A stretch of 64,000 nucleotides of DNA, taken from Armigeres subalbatus. Its lineage: Eukaryota; Arthropoda; Insecta; Diptera; Culicidae. The position numbers and the translations under genes are program-made. The notes under the pieces are model-generated. The model was given only the letters and a program-made list of their open reading frames with translations. It searched no databases and was not told where the DNA came from. Shown here piece by piece: positions 1-12,310 of the stretch (the first letter of the stretch is position 1; each line of letters begins with the position of its first letter). Location of the stretch: contig NC_085139.1 in NCBI RefSeq assembly GCF_024139115.2, positions 102,348,158-102,412,157 on the forward strand, read 5' to 3'.

Positions 1-2580
1 TGGGAACCATTCCTATCGGAATTGGAAACAATTCCTGTCGGAATTGGGAACAATTCCTGTCGGAATTGGGAACAATTCCTGTCGAAATTGGGAACAATTC
101 CTGTCGGGATTGGGAACAATTCCTATCGGAATTGGGAACAATTCCTATCGGAATTGTAAACAATTCCTGTCGGAATTGGCAACAATTCCTGTCGGAATTG
201 GGAACAATTCCTGTCGGAATTGAGATCAATTCCTGTCGGAATTGGGAACAATTCCTGTCGGAATTGGGAACAATTCCTGTCGGAATTGGGAACAATTCCT
301 GTCGGAATTGGGAACAATTCCTGTAGGAATTGGGAACAATTCCTGTCGGAATTGGGAACAATTTCTGTCGGAATTGGGAACAACTCCTGTCGGAATTGGG
401 AACAAATCCTGTCGGAATTGTGAACAATTCCTGTCGGAATTGGGATCAATTCCTGTCGGAATTGGGAACAATTCCTGTCGGAATTGGGAACAATTCCTGT
501 CCTATCGGTATTGGGAACAATTCCTGTCGGAATTGGGATCAATTCCGGTCGGAATTGGGATCAATTCCGGTCGGAATTGGGATCAATTGTTGTCGGAATT
601 GGGATCAATTTTTGTCGGAAAGGGGAACAATTCCTGTCGGAATGGGGAACAAATCCTGTCGGAATTGGGAACAAATCCTGTCGGAATTGGAAACAATTCC
701 TGTCGGAATTGGCAACAATTCCTGTCGGAATTGGCAACAATTCCTGTCGGAATTGGCAACAATTCCTGTCGGAATTGGCAACAATTCTATCGGAATTGGC
801 AACAATTCCTGTCGGAATTGGCAACAATTCCTGTCGGAATTGGCAACAATTCCTATCGGAATTGGCAACAATTCCTGTCGGAATTGGGAACAATTTCTGT
901 CGGAATTGGGAACAACTCCTGTCGGAATTGGGAACAAATCCTGTCGGAATTGTGAACAATTCCTGTCGGAATTGGGATCAATTCCTGTCGGAATTGGGAA
1001 CAATTCCTGTCGGAATTGGGAACAATTCCTGTCCTATCGGTATTGGGAACAATTCCTGTCGGAATTGGGATCAATTCCGGTCGGAATTGGGATCAATTGT
1101 TGTCGGAATTGGGATCAATTTTTGTCGGAAAGGGGAACAATTCCTGTCGGAATGGGGAACAAATCCTGTCGGAATTGGAAACAATTCCTGTCGGAATTGG
1201 CAACAATTCCTGTCGGAATTGGCAACAATTCCTATCGGAATTGGCAACAATTCCTGTCGGAATTGGCAACAATTCCTGTCGGAATTGGCAACAATTCCTG
1301 TCGGAATTGGCAACAATTCCTGTCGGAATTGGCAACAATTCCTATCGGAATTGGCAACAATTCCTGTCGGAAATGGCAACAATTCCTGTCGGAATTGGCA
1401 ACAATTCCTATCGGAATTGGCAACAATTCCTGTCGGAATTGACAACAATTCCTGTCGGAATTGTCAACAATTCCTTTCGGAATTGGCAACAATTCCTGTC
1501 GGAATTGGCAACAATTCCTGTCGGAATTGGCAACAATTCCTGTCAGAATTGGCAACAATTCCTGTCGGAATTAAAAACAATTCCTGTCGGAATTAAAAAC
1601 AATTTCTGTCGGAATTGGGAACAATTCTTGTCGAAATTGGGAACAATTCCTTTCGAAATTGGGAACAATTCCTTTCGAAATTGGGAACAATTCCTGTCGG
1701 AATTGGGAGCAATTTCTGTCGGAAATGGGAACAATTCCTGTCGGAATTAAGAACAATTCCTGTCGGAATTGGGAACAATTCCTGTTGGAATTGGGAAAAA
1801 TTCCTGTCGGAATTGGGAACAATTCCTGTCGGAATTGGGAACCATTCCTATCGGAATTGGAAACAATTCCTGTCGGAATTGGGAACAATTCCTGTCGGAA
1901 TTGGGAACAATTCCTGTCGGAATTGGGAACAATTCCTGTCGGAATTGGCAACAATTCCTATCGGAATTGGCAACAATTCCTATCGGAATTGGCAACAATT
2001 CCTGTCGGAATTGACAACAATTCCTGTCGGAATTGACAACAATTCCTGTCGGAATTGACAACAATTCCTGTCGGAATTGACAACAATTCCTGTCGGAATT
2101 GACAACAATTCCTGTCGGAATTGGCAACAATTCCTGTCGGAATTGGCAACAATTCCTGTCGGTATTGGCAACAATTCCTGTCGGAATTGGCAACAATTCC
2201 TGTCGGAATTGGCAACAATTCCTGTCGGAATTGGCAACAATTCCTGTCGGAATTGGCAACAATTCCTGTCGGAATTGGCAACAATTCCTGTCGGAATTGG
2301 CAACAATTCCTGTCGGAATTGGCAACAATTCCTGTCGGAATTGGCAACAATTCCTGTCGGAATTTAGAACAATTCCTGTCGAAATTTGGAACAATTCCTG
2401 TCGGAATTGGGATTAATTCCTGCCGGAATTAGGAACAATACCTGTCGGAATTGAGATCAATTTTCTGTCGGAATTGAGAACAATTCCTGTTGGAATTGGG
2501 AACAATTCCTGTCGGAATTGGGAACAATTCCGGTCGGAATTGGGAGCAATTCCTGTCAGAATTAGGAACAATTCCTGTCC

Positions 2581-3300
2581 TATCGGTATTGGGAACAATT
2601 CCTGTCGGAATTGGGATCAATTCCGGTCGGAATTGGGATCAATTGTTGTCGGAATTGGGATCAATTTTTGTCGGAAAGGGGAACAATTCCTGTCGGAATG
2701 GGGAACAAATCCTGTCGGAATTGGGAACAAATCCTGTCGGAATTGGAAACAATTCCTGTCGGAATTGGCAACAATTCCTGTCGGAATTGGCAACAATTCC
2801 TGTTGGAATTGGCAACAATTCCTGTCGGAATTGGCAACAATTCCTGTCGGAATTGGCAACAATTCCTATCGGAATTGGCAACAATTCCTGTCGGAATTGG
2901 CAACAATTCCTGTCGGAATTGGCAACAATTCCTGTCGGAATTGACAACAATTCCTGTCGGAATTGGCAACAATTCCTGTCGGAATTGGCAACAATTCCTG
3001 TCGGAATTGGCAACAATTCCTGTCGGAATTGGCAACAATTCCTGTCGGAATTGGCAACAATTCCTGTCGGAATTGGCAACAATTCCTATCGGAATTGGCA
3101 ACAATTCCTGTCGGAATTGGAAACAATTCCTGTCGGAATTGGAAACAATTCCTGTCGGAATTGGCAACAATTACTGTCGGAATTGGCAACAATTCCTGTC
3201 GGATTTGGCAACAATTCCTGTCGGAATTGGCAACAATTCCTGTCAGAATTGGCAACAATTCCTGTCGGAATTAAAAACAATTCCTGTCGGAATTAAAAAC
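2581..3300. repeat. Higher-order block in array A, copy 1
   Basis: This segment recurs at 5820-6517. Shared diagnostic variants, in order: the truncated unit CTATCGGTATTGGG at the start, a GATCAATTGTTG unit, an AAAGGGGAAC unit, a TTACTG unit (3171 and 6388), a GGATTTGGC unit, a TGTCAGAATTGG unit and a run of AATTAAAAAC units. The offset is 3239 bp at the start and 3217 bp near the end, so the copies differ by one 22-bp unit. This is block duplication on top of monomer tandem repetition. Confidence 0.85.
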
Positions 3301-5819
3301 AATTTCTGTCGGAATTGGGAACAATCGGAATAAGCAACAATTCCTGTCGGAATAGCGATCAATTCCTGGCGGAATGTCAAAATAGGGAACAATTCCTGCC
3401 AGAACTATGATCAATTTTTGTCGGAAAGGGGAACAATTCCTGTCGAAATTGGGAACAATTCTTTGGGAACAATTCCTGTCGGAATTGGGAATAATTTCTG
3501 TCGGAATTGGGAACAATTCCAGTCGGAATTGGGAACAATTCCAGTCGGAATTGGGAACAATTCCTGTCGGAATTGGGAACAATTCTTGTCGGAATTGGGA
3601 TCAATTCCTGTCGGAATTGGGAACAATTCCTGTCGGAATTGGGAACAATTCCTGTCGGAATTGGGAACAATTCGTCGGAATTGGGAACAGTCCTTGTCGG
3701 AATTGGGAACATTTCCTGTCGGAATTGGGAAAAATTCCTGTCGGAATTGGGAAAAATTCCTGTCGGAATTGGGAAAAATTCCTGTCGGAATTGGGAACAA
3801 TTCCTGTCGGAATTGGGAACCATTCCTATCAGAATTGGAAACAATTCCTGTCGGAATTGGGAACAATTCCTGTCGAAATTGGGAACAATTCCTGTCGGGA
3901 TTGGGAACAATTCCTATCGGAATTGGGAACAATTCCTATCGGAATTGTGAACAATTCCTGTCGGAATTGGCAACAATTCCTGTCGGAATTGGGAACAATT
4001 CCTGTCGGAATTGGGAACAATTCCTGTCGGAATTGGGAACAATTCCTGTCGGAATTGGGAACAATTCCTGTCGGAATTGGGAACAATTCCTGTCGGAATT
4101 GGGAATAATTCCTGTCGGAATTGGGAACAATTTCTGTCGGAATTGGGAACAACTCCTGTCGGAATTGGGAACAAATCCTGTCGGAATTGTGAACAATTCC
4201 TGTCGGAATTGGGATCAATTCCTGTCGGAATTGGGAACAATTCCTGTCGGAATTGGGAACAATTCCTGTCCTATCGGTATTGGGAACAATTCCTGTCGGA
4301 ATTGGGATCAATTCCGGTCGGAATTGGGATCAATTCCGGTCGGAATTGGGATCAATTGTTGTCGGAATTGGGATCAATTTTGTCGGAAAGGGGAACAATT
4401 CCTGTCGGAATGGGGAACAAATCCTGTCGGAATTGGGAACAAATCCTGTCGGAATTGGAAACAATTCCTGTCGGAATTGGCAACAATTCCTGTCGGAATT
4501 GGCAACAATTCCTGTCGGAATTGGCAACAATTCCTGTCGGAATTGGCAACAATTCTATCGGAATTGGCAACAATTCCTGTCGGAATTGGCAACAATTCCT
4601 GTCGGAATTGGCAACAATTCCTGTCGGAATTGGCAACAATTCCTATCGGAATTGGCAACAATTCCTGTCGGAATTGGGAACAATTTCTGTCGGAATTGGG
4701 AACAACTCCTGTCGGAATTGGGAACAAATCCTGTCGGAATTGTGAACAATTCCTGTCGGAATTGGGATCAATTCCTGTCGGAATTGGGAACAATTCCTGT
4801 CGGAATTGGGAACAATTCCTGTCCTATCGGTATTGGGAACAATTCCTGTCGGAATTGGGATCAATTCCGGTCGGAATTGGGATCAATTGTTGTCGGAATT
4901 GGGATCAATTTTTGTCGGAAAGGGGAACAATTCCTGTCGGAATGGGGAACAAATCCTGTCGGAATTGGAAACAATTCCTGTCGGAATTGGCAACAATTCC
5001 TGTCGGAATTGGCAACAATTCCTATCGGAATTGGCAACAATTCCTGTCGGAATTGACAACAATTCCTGTCGGAATTGTCAACAATTCCTGTCGGAATTGG
5101 CAACAATTCCTGTCGGAATTGGCAACAATTCCTGTCGGAATTGGCAACAATTCCTGTCAGAATTGGCAACAATTCCTGTCGGAATTAAAAACAATTCCTG
5201 TCGGAATTAAAAACAATTTCTGTCGGAATTGGGAACAATTCTTGTCGAAATTGGGAACAATTCCTTTCGAAATTGGGAACAATTCCTTTCGAAATTGGGA
5301 ACAATTCCTGTCGAAATTTGGAACAATTCCTGTCGGAATTGGGAGCAATTTCTGTCGGAAATGGGAACAATTCCTGTCGGAATTAAGAACAATTCCTGTC
5401 GGAATTGGGAACAATTCCTGTTGGAATTGGGAAAAATTCCTGTCGGAATTGGGAACAATTCCTGTCGGAATTGGGAACCATTCCTATCGGAATTGGAAAC
5501 AATTCCTGTCGGAATTGGGAACAATTCCTGTCGGAATTGGCAACAATTCCTGTCGGAATTGGCAACAATTCCTGTCGGAATTGGCAACAATTCCTGTCGG
5601 AATTGGCAACAATTCCTGTCGGAATTGGGAACAATTCCTGTCGGAATTGGGAACAATTCCTGTCGGAATTGGGAACAATTCCTGTCGGAATTGGGAACAA
5701 TTCCTGTCGGAATTGGGAACAACTCCTGTCGGAATTGGGAACAAATCCTGTCGGAATTGGGATCAATTCCTGTCGGAATTGGGAACGATTCCTGTCAGAA
5801 TTGGGAACAATTCCTGTCC

Positions 5820-6517
5820 TATCGGTATTGGGAACAATTCCTGTCGGAATTGGGATCAATTCCGGTCGGAATTGGGATCAATTGTTGTCGGAATTGGGAT
5901 CAATTTTTGTCGGAAAGGGGAACAATTCCTGTCGGAATGGGGAACAAATCCTGTCGGAATTGGGAACAAATCCTGTCGGAATTGGAAACAATTCCTGTCG
6001 GAATTGGCAACAATTCCTGTTGGAATTGGCAACAATTCCTGTCGGAATTGGCAACAATTCCTGTCGGAATTGGCAACAATTCCTATCGGAATTGGCAACA
6101 ATTCCTGTCGGAATTGGCAACAATTCCTGTCGGAATTGGCAACAATTCCTGTCGGAATTGGCAACAATTCCTGTCGGAATTGACAACAATTCCTGTCGGA
6201 ATTGGCAACAATTCCTGTCGGAATTGGCAACAATTCCTGTCGGAATTGGCAACAATTCCTGTCGGAATTGGCAACAATTCCTGTCGGAATTGGCAACAAT
6301 TCCTATCGGAATTGGCAACAATTCCTGTCGGAATTGGAAACAATTCCTGTCGGAATTGGAAACAATTCCTGTCGGAATTGGCAACAATTACTGTCGGAAT
6401 TGGCAACAATTCCTGTCGGATTTGGCAACAATTCCTGTCGGAATTGGCAACAATTCCTGTCAGAATTGGCAACAATTCCTGTCGGAATTAAAAACAATTC
6501 CTGTCGGAATTAAAAAC
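5820..6517. repeat. Higher-order block in array A, copy 2
   Basis: Second copy of the 2581-3300 block, with the same ordered set of variant monomers and one 22-bp unit fewer. The AATTAAAAAC-to-TTTCGAAATT transition that follows it also occurs near 1570 and 5180, so several block types are interleaved across the array. Confidence 0.85.
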
Positions 6518-7600
6518 AATTTCTGTCGGAATTGGGAACAATTCTTGTCGAAATTGGGAACAATTCCTTTCGAAATTGGGAACAATTCCTTTCGAAATTG
6601 GGAACAATTCCTTTCGAAATTGGGAACAATTCCTTTCGAAATTGGGAACAATTCCTGTCGAAATTTGGAACAATTCCTGTCGGAATTGGGAACAATTTCT
6701 GTCGCAATTGGGAACAATTCCTGTCGGAATTGGGAACAGTCCTTGTTGGAATTGGGAACAATTCCTGTCGGAATTGGGAAAAATTCCTGTCGGAATTGGG
6801 AAAAATTCCTGTCGGAATTGGGAACAATACCTGTCGGAATTGGGAACCATTCCTATCGGAATTGGAAACAATTCCTGTCGGAATTGGAAACAATTCCTGT
6901 CGGAATTGGGAACAATTCCTGTTGGAATTATGAACAATTCCTGTCGGAATTGTGAACAATTCCTGTCGGAATTGGGAACAATTCCTGTCGGAATTGGGAA
7001 CAATTCCTGTCGGAATTGGGAACAACTCCTGTCGGAATTGGGAACAATTCCTGTCGGAATTGGGAACAATTCCTGTCGGAATTGGGAACAATTCCTGTCG
7101 GAATTGGGAACAATTCCTGTCGGAATTGTGAACAATTCCTGTCGGAATTGTGAACAATTCCTGTCGGAATTGGGATCAATTCCTGTCGGTATTGGGAACA
7201 ATTCCTGTCCTATCGGTATTGGGAACAATTCCTGTCCTATCGGTATTGGGAACAATTCCTGTCGGAATTGGGATCAATTGTTGTCGGAATTGGGATCAAT
7301 TTTTGTCGGAAAGGGGAACAATTCGTGTCGGAATTGGGAACAAATCCTGTCGGAATTGGCAACAATTCCTGTCGGAATTAGCAACAATTCCTGTCGGAGT
7401 AGCGATCAATTCCTGTCGAAATGTCAAAATTGGGAACAATTCCTGCCAGAACTATGATCAATTTTTGTCGGAATTGGGATCGGAATTAAGAACAATTTCT
7501 GTCGCAAATGGGAACAACTCCTGTCGCAATTGGGAACAATTCCTATCGGAATTAGAAAAAAGTCAGTAGAAAATGGGAACAATTGATGTCAGAATTGCAA

Positions 7601-10600
7601 ACGTTTCTGACAAAATTCCAATAAACTTAAAAAATTCTGATTTTTTTTTGTGAATTGCTGCCGGTTTTTTGATAAAAATTTTGTCACCTCATTTCTAGAC
7701 TGTTATTGAATACTATTTGGTATGCAGATAAATAACCCATTACGTTGAGCCATTATTCAGATCCATGAAATAAACCTATAAGGACCCATAAGTAATGTAA
7801 ATAATAAATAAAGGTTGAATCAGCTACTGGCGATGACCAATCCTTGAACGGGCGTCTTTTGTGCTAATTTTTCAGACTATACGACAGGTGTTGGGAATCC
7901 AACCATGACCAACCGCTTATGAGGTGAACGTGTATAACCAACCATGTTAAGGTGATTTTTGATCGATATCAAATTATGAACGATCGAAGATTAAACTTGG
8001 CTGCGACCACGTCCATGCAACTTTATGCCCAAGTAAGCACCCCCCTTTCGAAGGATCTAAGCAACTTGTAAGTGAGTAAGCAAACCCATCTGTGATATTG
8101 ATGAAGGCTCGAATCAACGCATCCGAAAGTTCATCGCTCAACTACGGAACCGCTTAGAGTTACGGTTCGCTTACCCAAGTTTAAGAAAAATTGCACATAT
8201 ATGTGCTGTCGCTGCCGGAACAAATAAATGCGTGCGCGTCTTAGACGGAAGGAAGATTCAGGATAGTTCCGCTCTAAAGACGTGTTCTTTCTTTTTCTCT
8301 GCTGCGCGTGTGTAAGACTAATCTAGTCTAGTAAGGGCTAACTTTGATCTCGAGATTGCACGTGGGTTTTCTTTCGCTTTCCTTCGATTGGAACGCGCCT
8401 AGAGTTGCTTTCCTGATTGTAGATCACTTGTTTTCGAGTAAAGATTTGAACTTGAAAAATATCACACCTTTAAAACTTTTTCCTTCTTTTGATTAAACTT
8501 TTTTGATTGATTCAACGCTTCTTATGATTGTTAAACGCAAACTTTTTTCAACTATGTAACACTTCTTGTTTATTCTTACTTTAAGTTGTAAAATAAACTT
8601 GTTTTGCTTCAAACTTAACTAACAGATCACTTGTCGGATTGTTACCGCGGTGGTTACACAAAACAGGGAAGACACTTTTCCTTTCAATGAATGATTGTTT
8701 CAACGCGAACGAAATACTCTCTCTTTCTTTCTCTCCCTTTTGCTTTTTTGGCGTCGATTATGATGGTTCGACTTTTGTTTTCAACAAATTAGTGAGGGGG
8801 AAACGGGAATTCACCACACGGTGCACTGCGCTACCAGTTACGGAAAGGGAAAACGTGCGGACCGGACGCGCGCTACTTTTGATTGAAGACAAAGACGGAG
8901 GGGAATTGCACGGACACGGACGATCGATCGCACGGAAGTTGTTTCTCGAAACTTTATTCTGCGCCGAGCAACTCGACGCGATCGACACTGATAAAAATTA
9001 TTTGTGATAGGGAGGAACAAACTGGATAATAGCCGATTGAGGGGTTTCGGGTTGTGATTCCGAAGGCACACTACTCAAAACTGACGGCGACACGGCCTCG
9101 ATCGGTGGTGGTGATGACTGCTGCTGGAAGTAGAGAAGAGAAGAGAATGGTGGATCAAGACGGGGCGACGGCGATGATGACGACGACGACGACGATGGTA
9201 AGAAGCGAGGCGGCAGTCGATGGTGGTGATGAAACTGCACGAAAGACGCGAGAAGTCGCGGCAGAAGAAGAGCAGGCGGAGAAGAATTTGGATGGTGCAA
9301 AAAATACAGCCGAAAAGTATAGGGCTTTGATAGTGTACGTGTGCAGGCAGAGTCGGAAGGTTAAGAAGGTGGTCAGTTTAGATACAGAGAGAAGGATTGA
9401 GAAGAAGCGAATATTGAAGTTAAAAATTATGTGAAGCAGAAAGATGAGAGGCAGTAGAACCTGGATAATAGTGTTTGCAGGGAAATGCAGTAAAGAAGGC
9501 GAGATACAGACAGGAAGCCAAGTCGATAGACAGACTCCGACAGAGTATACACAGAGAAAGAGAGGAAAAAGAGCAGGAGAATCCCTCGTGGTTCAGGTGG
9601 TTTGAGGTCAAAGTGTTTTTGATTTTTTTTTCTTTCGTAGTGGAGGGCAAAGAAGGGGCAATATTATACAATGTGTAAAAGGACAGACAGAGAGCAGTTC
9701 GTGTGGTTGAGTGTGGAAAGATAAGTCAAGGTTAGAAAAGCGACTGCAGATTTTTTTTATTTTTTTTATTGCAGATACAGACACAGATAGGAAAAGAGAG
9801 AGAGAAAGAATGAGAGAGTAGAAATAGTTTTCTTATTTTCATAAAAAAAGAGGAAACACTGTGGAATAAAGTTCTAAAGAAGGTGAATGCAGTAAACGTT
9901 TGTGATTGAGTGTGTACATAAGTATAAAGATGTTGAGCACGGAAAGGGTTATTTTGATTTTGCAGAACTCGACCCCTCTGTTATTTTATAACGCCAGGAA
10001 AGAGAAAGAAAGCAAACAAGTGCAATACGGAGGTTCACAAATGATTAACTGAATGACTAAACGAAATGATTTTTAATATGGTTAATTATGAGGAGTATGT
10101 ATAGATAGAAAAAAAAAATGTACTGGATTATAACAGGAAGACTAAAAATATATTTTATCTACTTTTTTTACTACTACAGGAATACTTTGGGTGCAAGTTA
10201 TTTACTAAATTTTGGTGACGACAAAAGTACTTTATATACAAACCTCAATGTTGACTAAAAGCTAAGATTTTTATTCTAGTAAGTTTTATTTACTAATTTG
10301 TAGTTATCACATAACGTCATAAAACGTACTTAATACAGTATTCATCGAAAAACAAACAAATGGTTAAAAGAAATTCTTTTAAAGAATCTTTTGTTCAGAT
10401 TTGATAAAAGGAGTACTGGAACTTCTGAGAACAAAGAATGTGTCAAATTTTAGTTCGTTGACTGGAGTCTCGTTAGTTGTTGTAGGACACGCTAATTGAT
10501 TGCTCGCTTGTTTGTTTCATAGATTAATTAAAAAGTCAAAAGTTCTTTCGCGCACTAGACGTAAATGCTGTTTTATCGGACAACACGAGTGTAGAATGAA

Positions 10601-10875
10601 ATGGCTGACTATTGCTTCAATTAAAGAATCAAATTCGTTATTCGGGATAAGACTGGGCAAGCCAACGAATAACAGCTAGAATGGTATTTCTAATCTAAGG
10701 AATTTTACACTGATCGATTATATGGAAATCAAACCAGGTGAGCGAATTCACCAACTGGCCGATCTGGCAATTTTCAATAGGAAACAATGGGAGTTTTCTG
10801 CACCGAATGCAACTTGTTGCGAGTAAATCGGTTACGGATAAGTACCTGAAAAATGAGTGACATTTTTTTTTGGTG
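7601..10875. other. Low-copy-looking intergenic DNA, no supported gene
   Basis: No recognisable protein domain or RNA gene. Open frames at 8639-9007 (122 codons) and 9054-9434 (126 codons) resemble no family I know. The second holds a GAC microsatellite (about 9179-9195) and a splice-donor-like GTAAGAAG at 9198 just after an ATG, so this could be a 5' exon or UTR of a distant gene, but that is speculation. From about 9440 to 9840 the plus strand is strikingly purine-rich (AGAGAG, GAAAG runs). The rest, 9840-10870, is AT-rich with nothing I can name. Confidence 0.4.
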
Positions 10876-11046
10876 AATGCGCACAGACACACACACATAC
10901 ACACAGACATCACCTCAATTCGTCGAGCTGAGTCGATCGGTATATGACACTATGGATCTAATCTACGGGCCTTCCATAAAAAGTTTGTTTTTGGAGCAAT
11001 CATATAGCCTTTACGTATACTTAGTATACGAGAAAGGCAAAACAAG
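10876..11046 (+). repeat. Dispersed repeat family R, copy 1
   Basis: About 170 bp sharing ordered motifs with 39569-39717: CAGACATCA, CTCAATTCGT, a block around GAGTCGAT, CATATAG, TTTACGTA, ACTTAGT and GAGAAAGGCAAAAC at the end. The copies are diverged and in the same orientation. The motif set looks like a widespread mosquito dispersed repeat; I cannot assign a family name. Confidence 0.6.
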
Positions 11047-11109
11047 TCACTTCAATAAAGTTAAACGAAACAATGAGAACTTCGAATTTAAACAAGCTTA
11101 TATTAAGCA

Positions 11110-11332
11110 TTAATTAAAAAAAATTCGGAATTACGAAAAAAATTCTATCGAAATTGAGCCAAATTTCTGTAAAAACTTTTACGCCTGCTGTCGAATTTTA
11201 GTTCAGAATTCAGGAATATTTCTGACGCAATTGAAACTAAATCCAAAACTGAAATTCTTGGTTCAGATAAGATTGTTTGTTTTGAAGAAAAAAATCCTAC
11301 CGAAAGTAAATTTTAAAAATTTACAAACCAAT

Positions 11333-11336
<4 letters not shown>
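11110..11336. repeat. Degenerate GGAATT-type array remnant
   Basis: Loose repetition of AAATT...CAAATTTCTG and GAATTC motifs at roughly 20-24-nt spacing. It resembles heavily mutated units of arrays A and B and lies immediately beyond the poly(A) end of the LINE at 11337-12310, so the LINE may have landed inside an old array. Confidence 0.45.
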
Positions 11337-11365
<29 letters not shown>

Positions 11366-12310
11366 TTAGAGACTCTTTAAAATTTTATTCGAGTCTGTCA
11401 AGAGTTTACAGAGTTTATTGACACTGCTTAAATTACTACGTTGTATGACGACGTTCGTTTTGTCCTAGAGAGTTATTGCAGCGATTTCATCTTCATCAAG
11501 GTGTTTCCATCTTCTTCTTCAAGGTTTCACTTTGGGGTCAAATCGCGTCGATCAGCGATATTTCTTTAAAGAACTCCAGTACTCTTTTTGCTTGACTGTT
11601 GTCGTCGGCTAATGCTTCCCTCATGTTTGGTTGGAGTCCGATTTTCTTTCTTGCGTCGTCGTATCCAGGGCACTGAACGATAATGTGTTTAATGGTGAGT
11701 GGGTGGTTACATTTTACGCACTTTGGTGGGTCTTCCTTTTCCAGTAAGTATGCATGTGTTAGCCGGGTGTGGCCTATTCGTAGTCTGCTGAGTATGACAT
11801 CTTCTTTGCGATTTCCTGTTAGCGCCTCTTTGAATGGTTTGGTAGTGTTTTTTTTTTCCCTCTTAGTTTGTTGTGGGGTGTTGAATTCCATTCGGATTCC
11901 CATTTTTTAGTCATACTATTTTTAATGATGGTTTTTATTTCGCGGTGATCAACTGTTTTCCGCGTAATTGTGCTCATCTCTAGCGCACTCTTAGCTTCTT
12001 TGTCCGCTTTCTCATTTCCTGGGATGCCTATGTGACTAGGGACCCACATGAATGTTACCGATGTACCTTTCTTCCCTATGTTGGTGTACAGATGAACTAT
12101 CTCGTCTTTCAAGCTGGTTCTGATTTTCTTCTTTTCTAGTGATGTGACAACACTTAAAGAATCGGTGCAAATAATATATGCGCCTACTCTTTCCTGGTTT
12201 GAAATCCAGTTTAGGGCCTCTATTATTGCAAGGCTCTCCACAAATTTCGAACAGAACTTCAGACCACTTGCGAGCGGTATTTTTGCAAATTCCAAACGGG
12301 CTTTGGACAA
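11337..12310 (-). mobile_element. 5'-truncated non-LTR retrotransposon (RNase H-bearing clade)
   Basis: Minus-strand element. Its 3' end is marked by a run of 28 T on the plus strand (11337-11364), a poly(A) tail on the element's own strand, preceded by about 170 bp of 3' UTR and a stop at 11538. Only the RNase H and zinc-knuckle end survives; endonuclease and reverse transcriptase are absent and the sequence passes directly into degenerate array B near 12300, as expected of target-primed 5' truncation. Clades that carry RNase H (I, R1, LOA-like) fit; I cannot choose among them. No clear target duplication is seen. Confidence 0.8.
11538..12310 (-). pseudogene. RNase H / zinc-knuckle C-terminus of LINE ORF2, frameshifted
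   Basis: The upstream part (12310 down to about 11860) reads as RNase H. Visible signatures are ESLAIIEALNWI (catalytic Glu), ICTDSLSVV (Asp) and VPSHIGIPGNEKADKEAK (the His and the last Asp). The first catalytic Asp strand is missing, lost with the truncated 5' end. The downstream part (11903-11538), in another frame, carries LRIGHTRLTHAYLL and a CxxC...H...C cluster (CVKCNHPLTIKHIIVQC), typical of the C-terminus of these retrotransposon polyproteins. The frame change falls at a homopolymer of ten T at 11848-11857, so an A-run indel broke it. A dead fragment. Confidence 0.85.

Larger units (their letters stand above)
1..7600. repeat. Satellite array A: 22-bp hairpin monomer, ~340 units
   Basis: Tandem array running off the left edge. 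The monomer is four modules: GGAATTG, a 4-nt loop (usually GGAA or GCAA, also GAAA, GGAT, ACAA), CAATTCC, then TGTC. The two 7-mers are exact reverse complements, so each unit can fold into a 7-bp hairpin. Loop variants are patchy: GCAA units dominate about 690-860, 1190-1560, 1940-2350 and 2760-3260, and GGAA units elsewhere. Because 22 is not a multiple of 3 and the consensus has no stop in any frame, all three frames of a strand read the same 22-residue peptide, giving open frames of up to 921 codons at 3418-6183 and overlapping ones on both strands. I see no codon-level selection, so I treat these as non-coding. Units decay after about 7450 into flanking DNA. Confidence 0.97.

Noticed and set aside
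3418..6183. Large repetitive protein gene (921 codons)
   Set aside because: The same peptide cycle is open in all frames of the plus strand and a different one in all minus frames. It follows from a 22-bp stop-free satellite, and there is no start context, intron signal or codon bias.
1..7600. CRISPR array
   Set aside because: There are no unique spacers; repeats are directly adjacent 22-mers in eukaryotic DNA.
1..7600. Human-type GGAAT satellite II/III relationship
   Set aside because: The GGAAT core is shared only as a five-base motif; the period and inverted-arm design differ, so homology is not supported.
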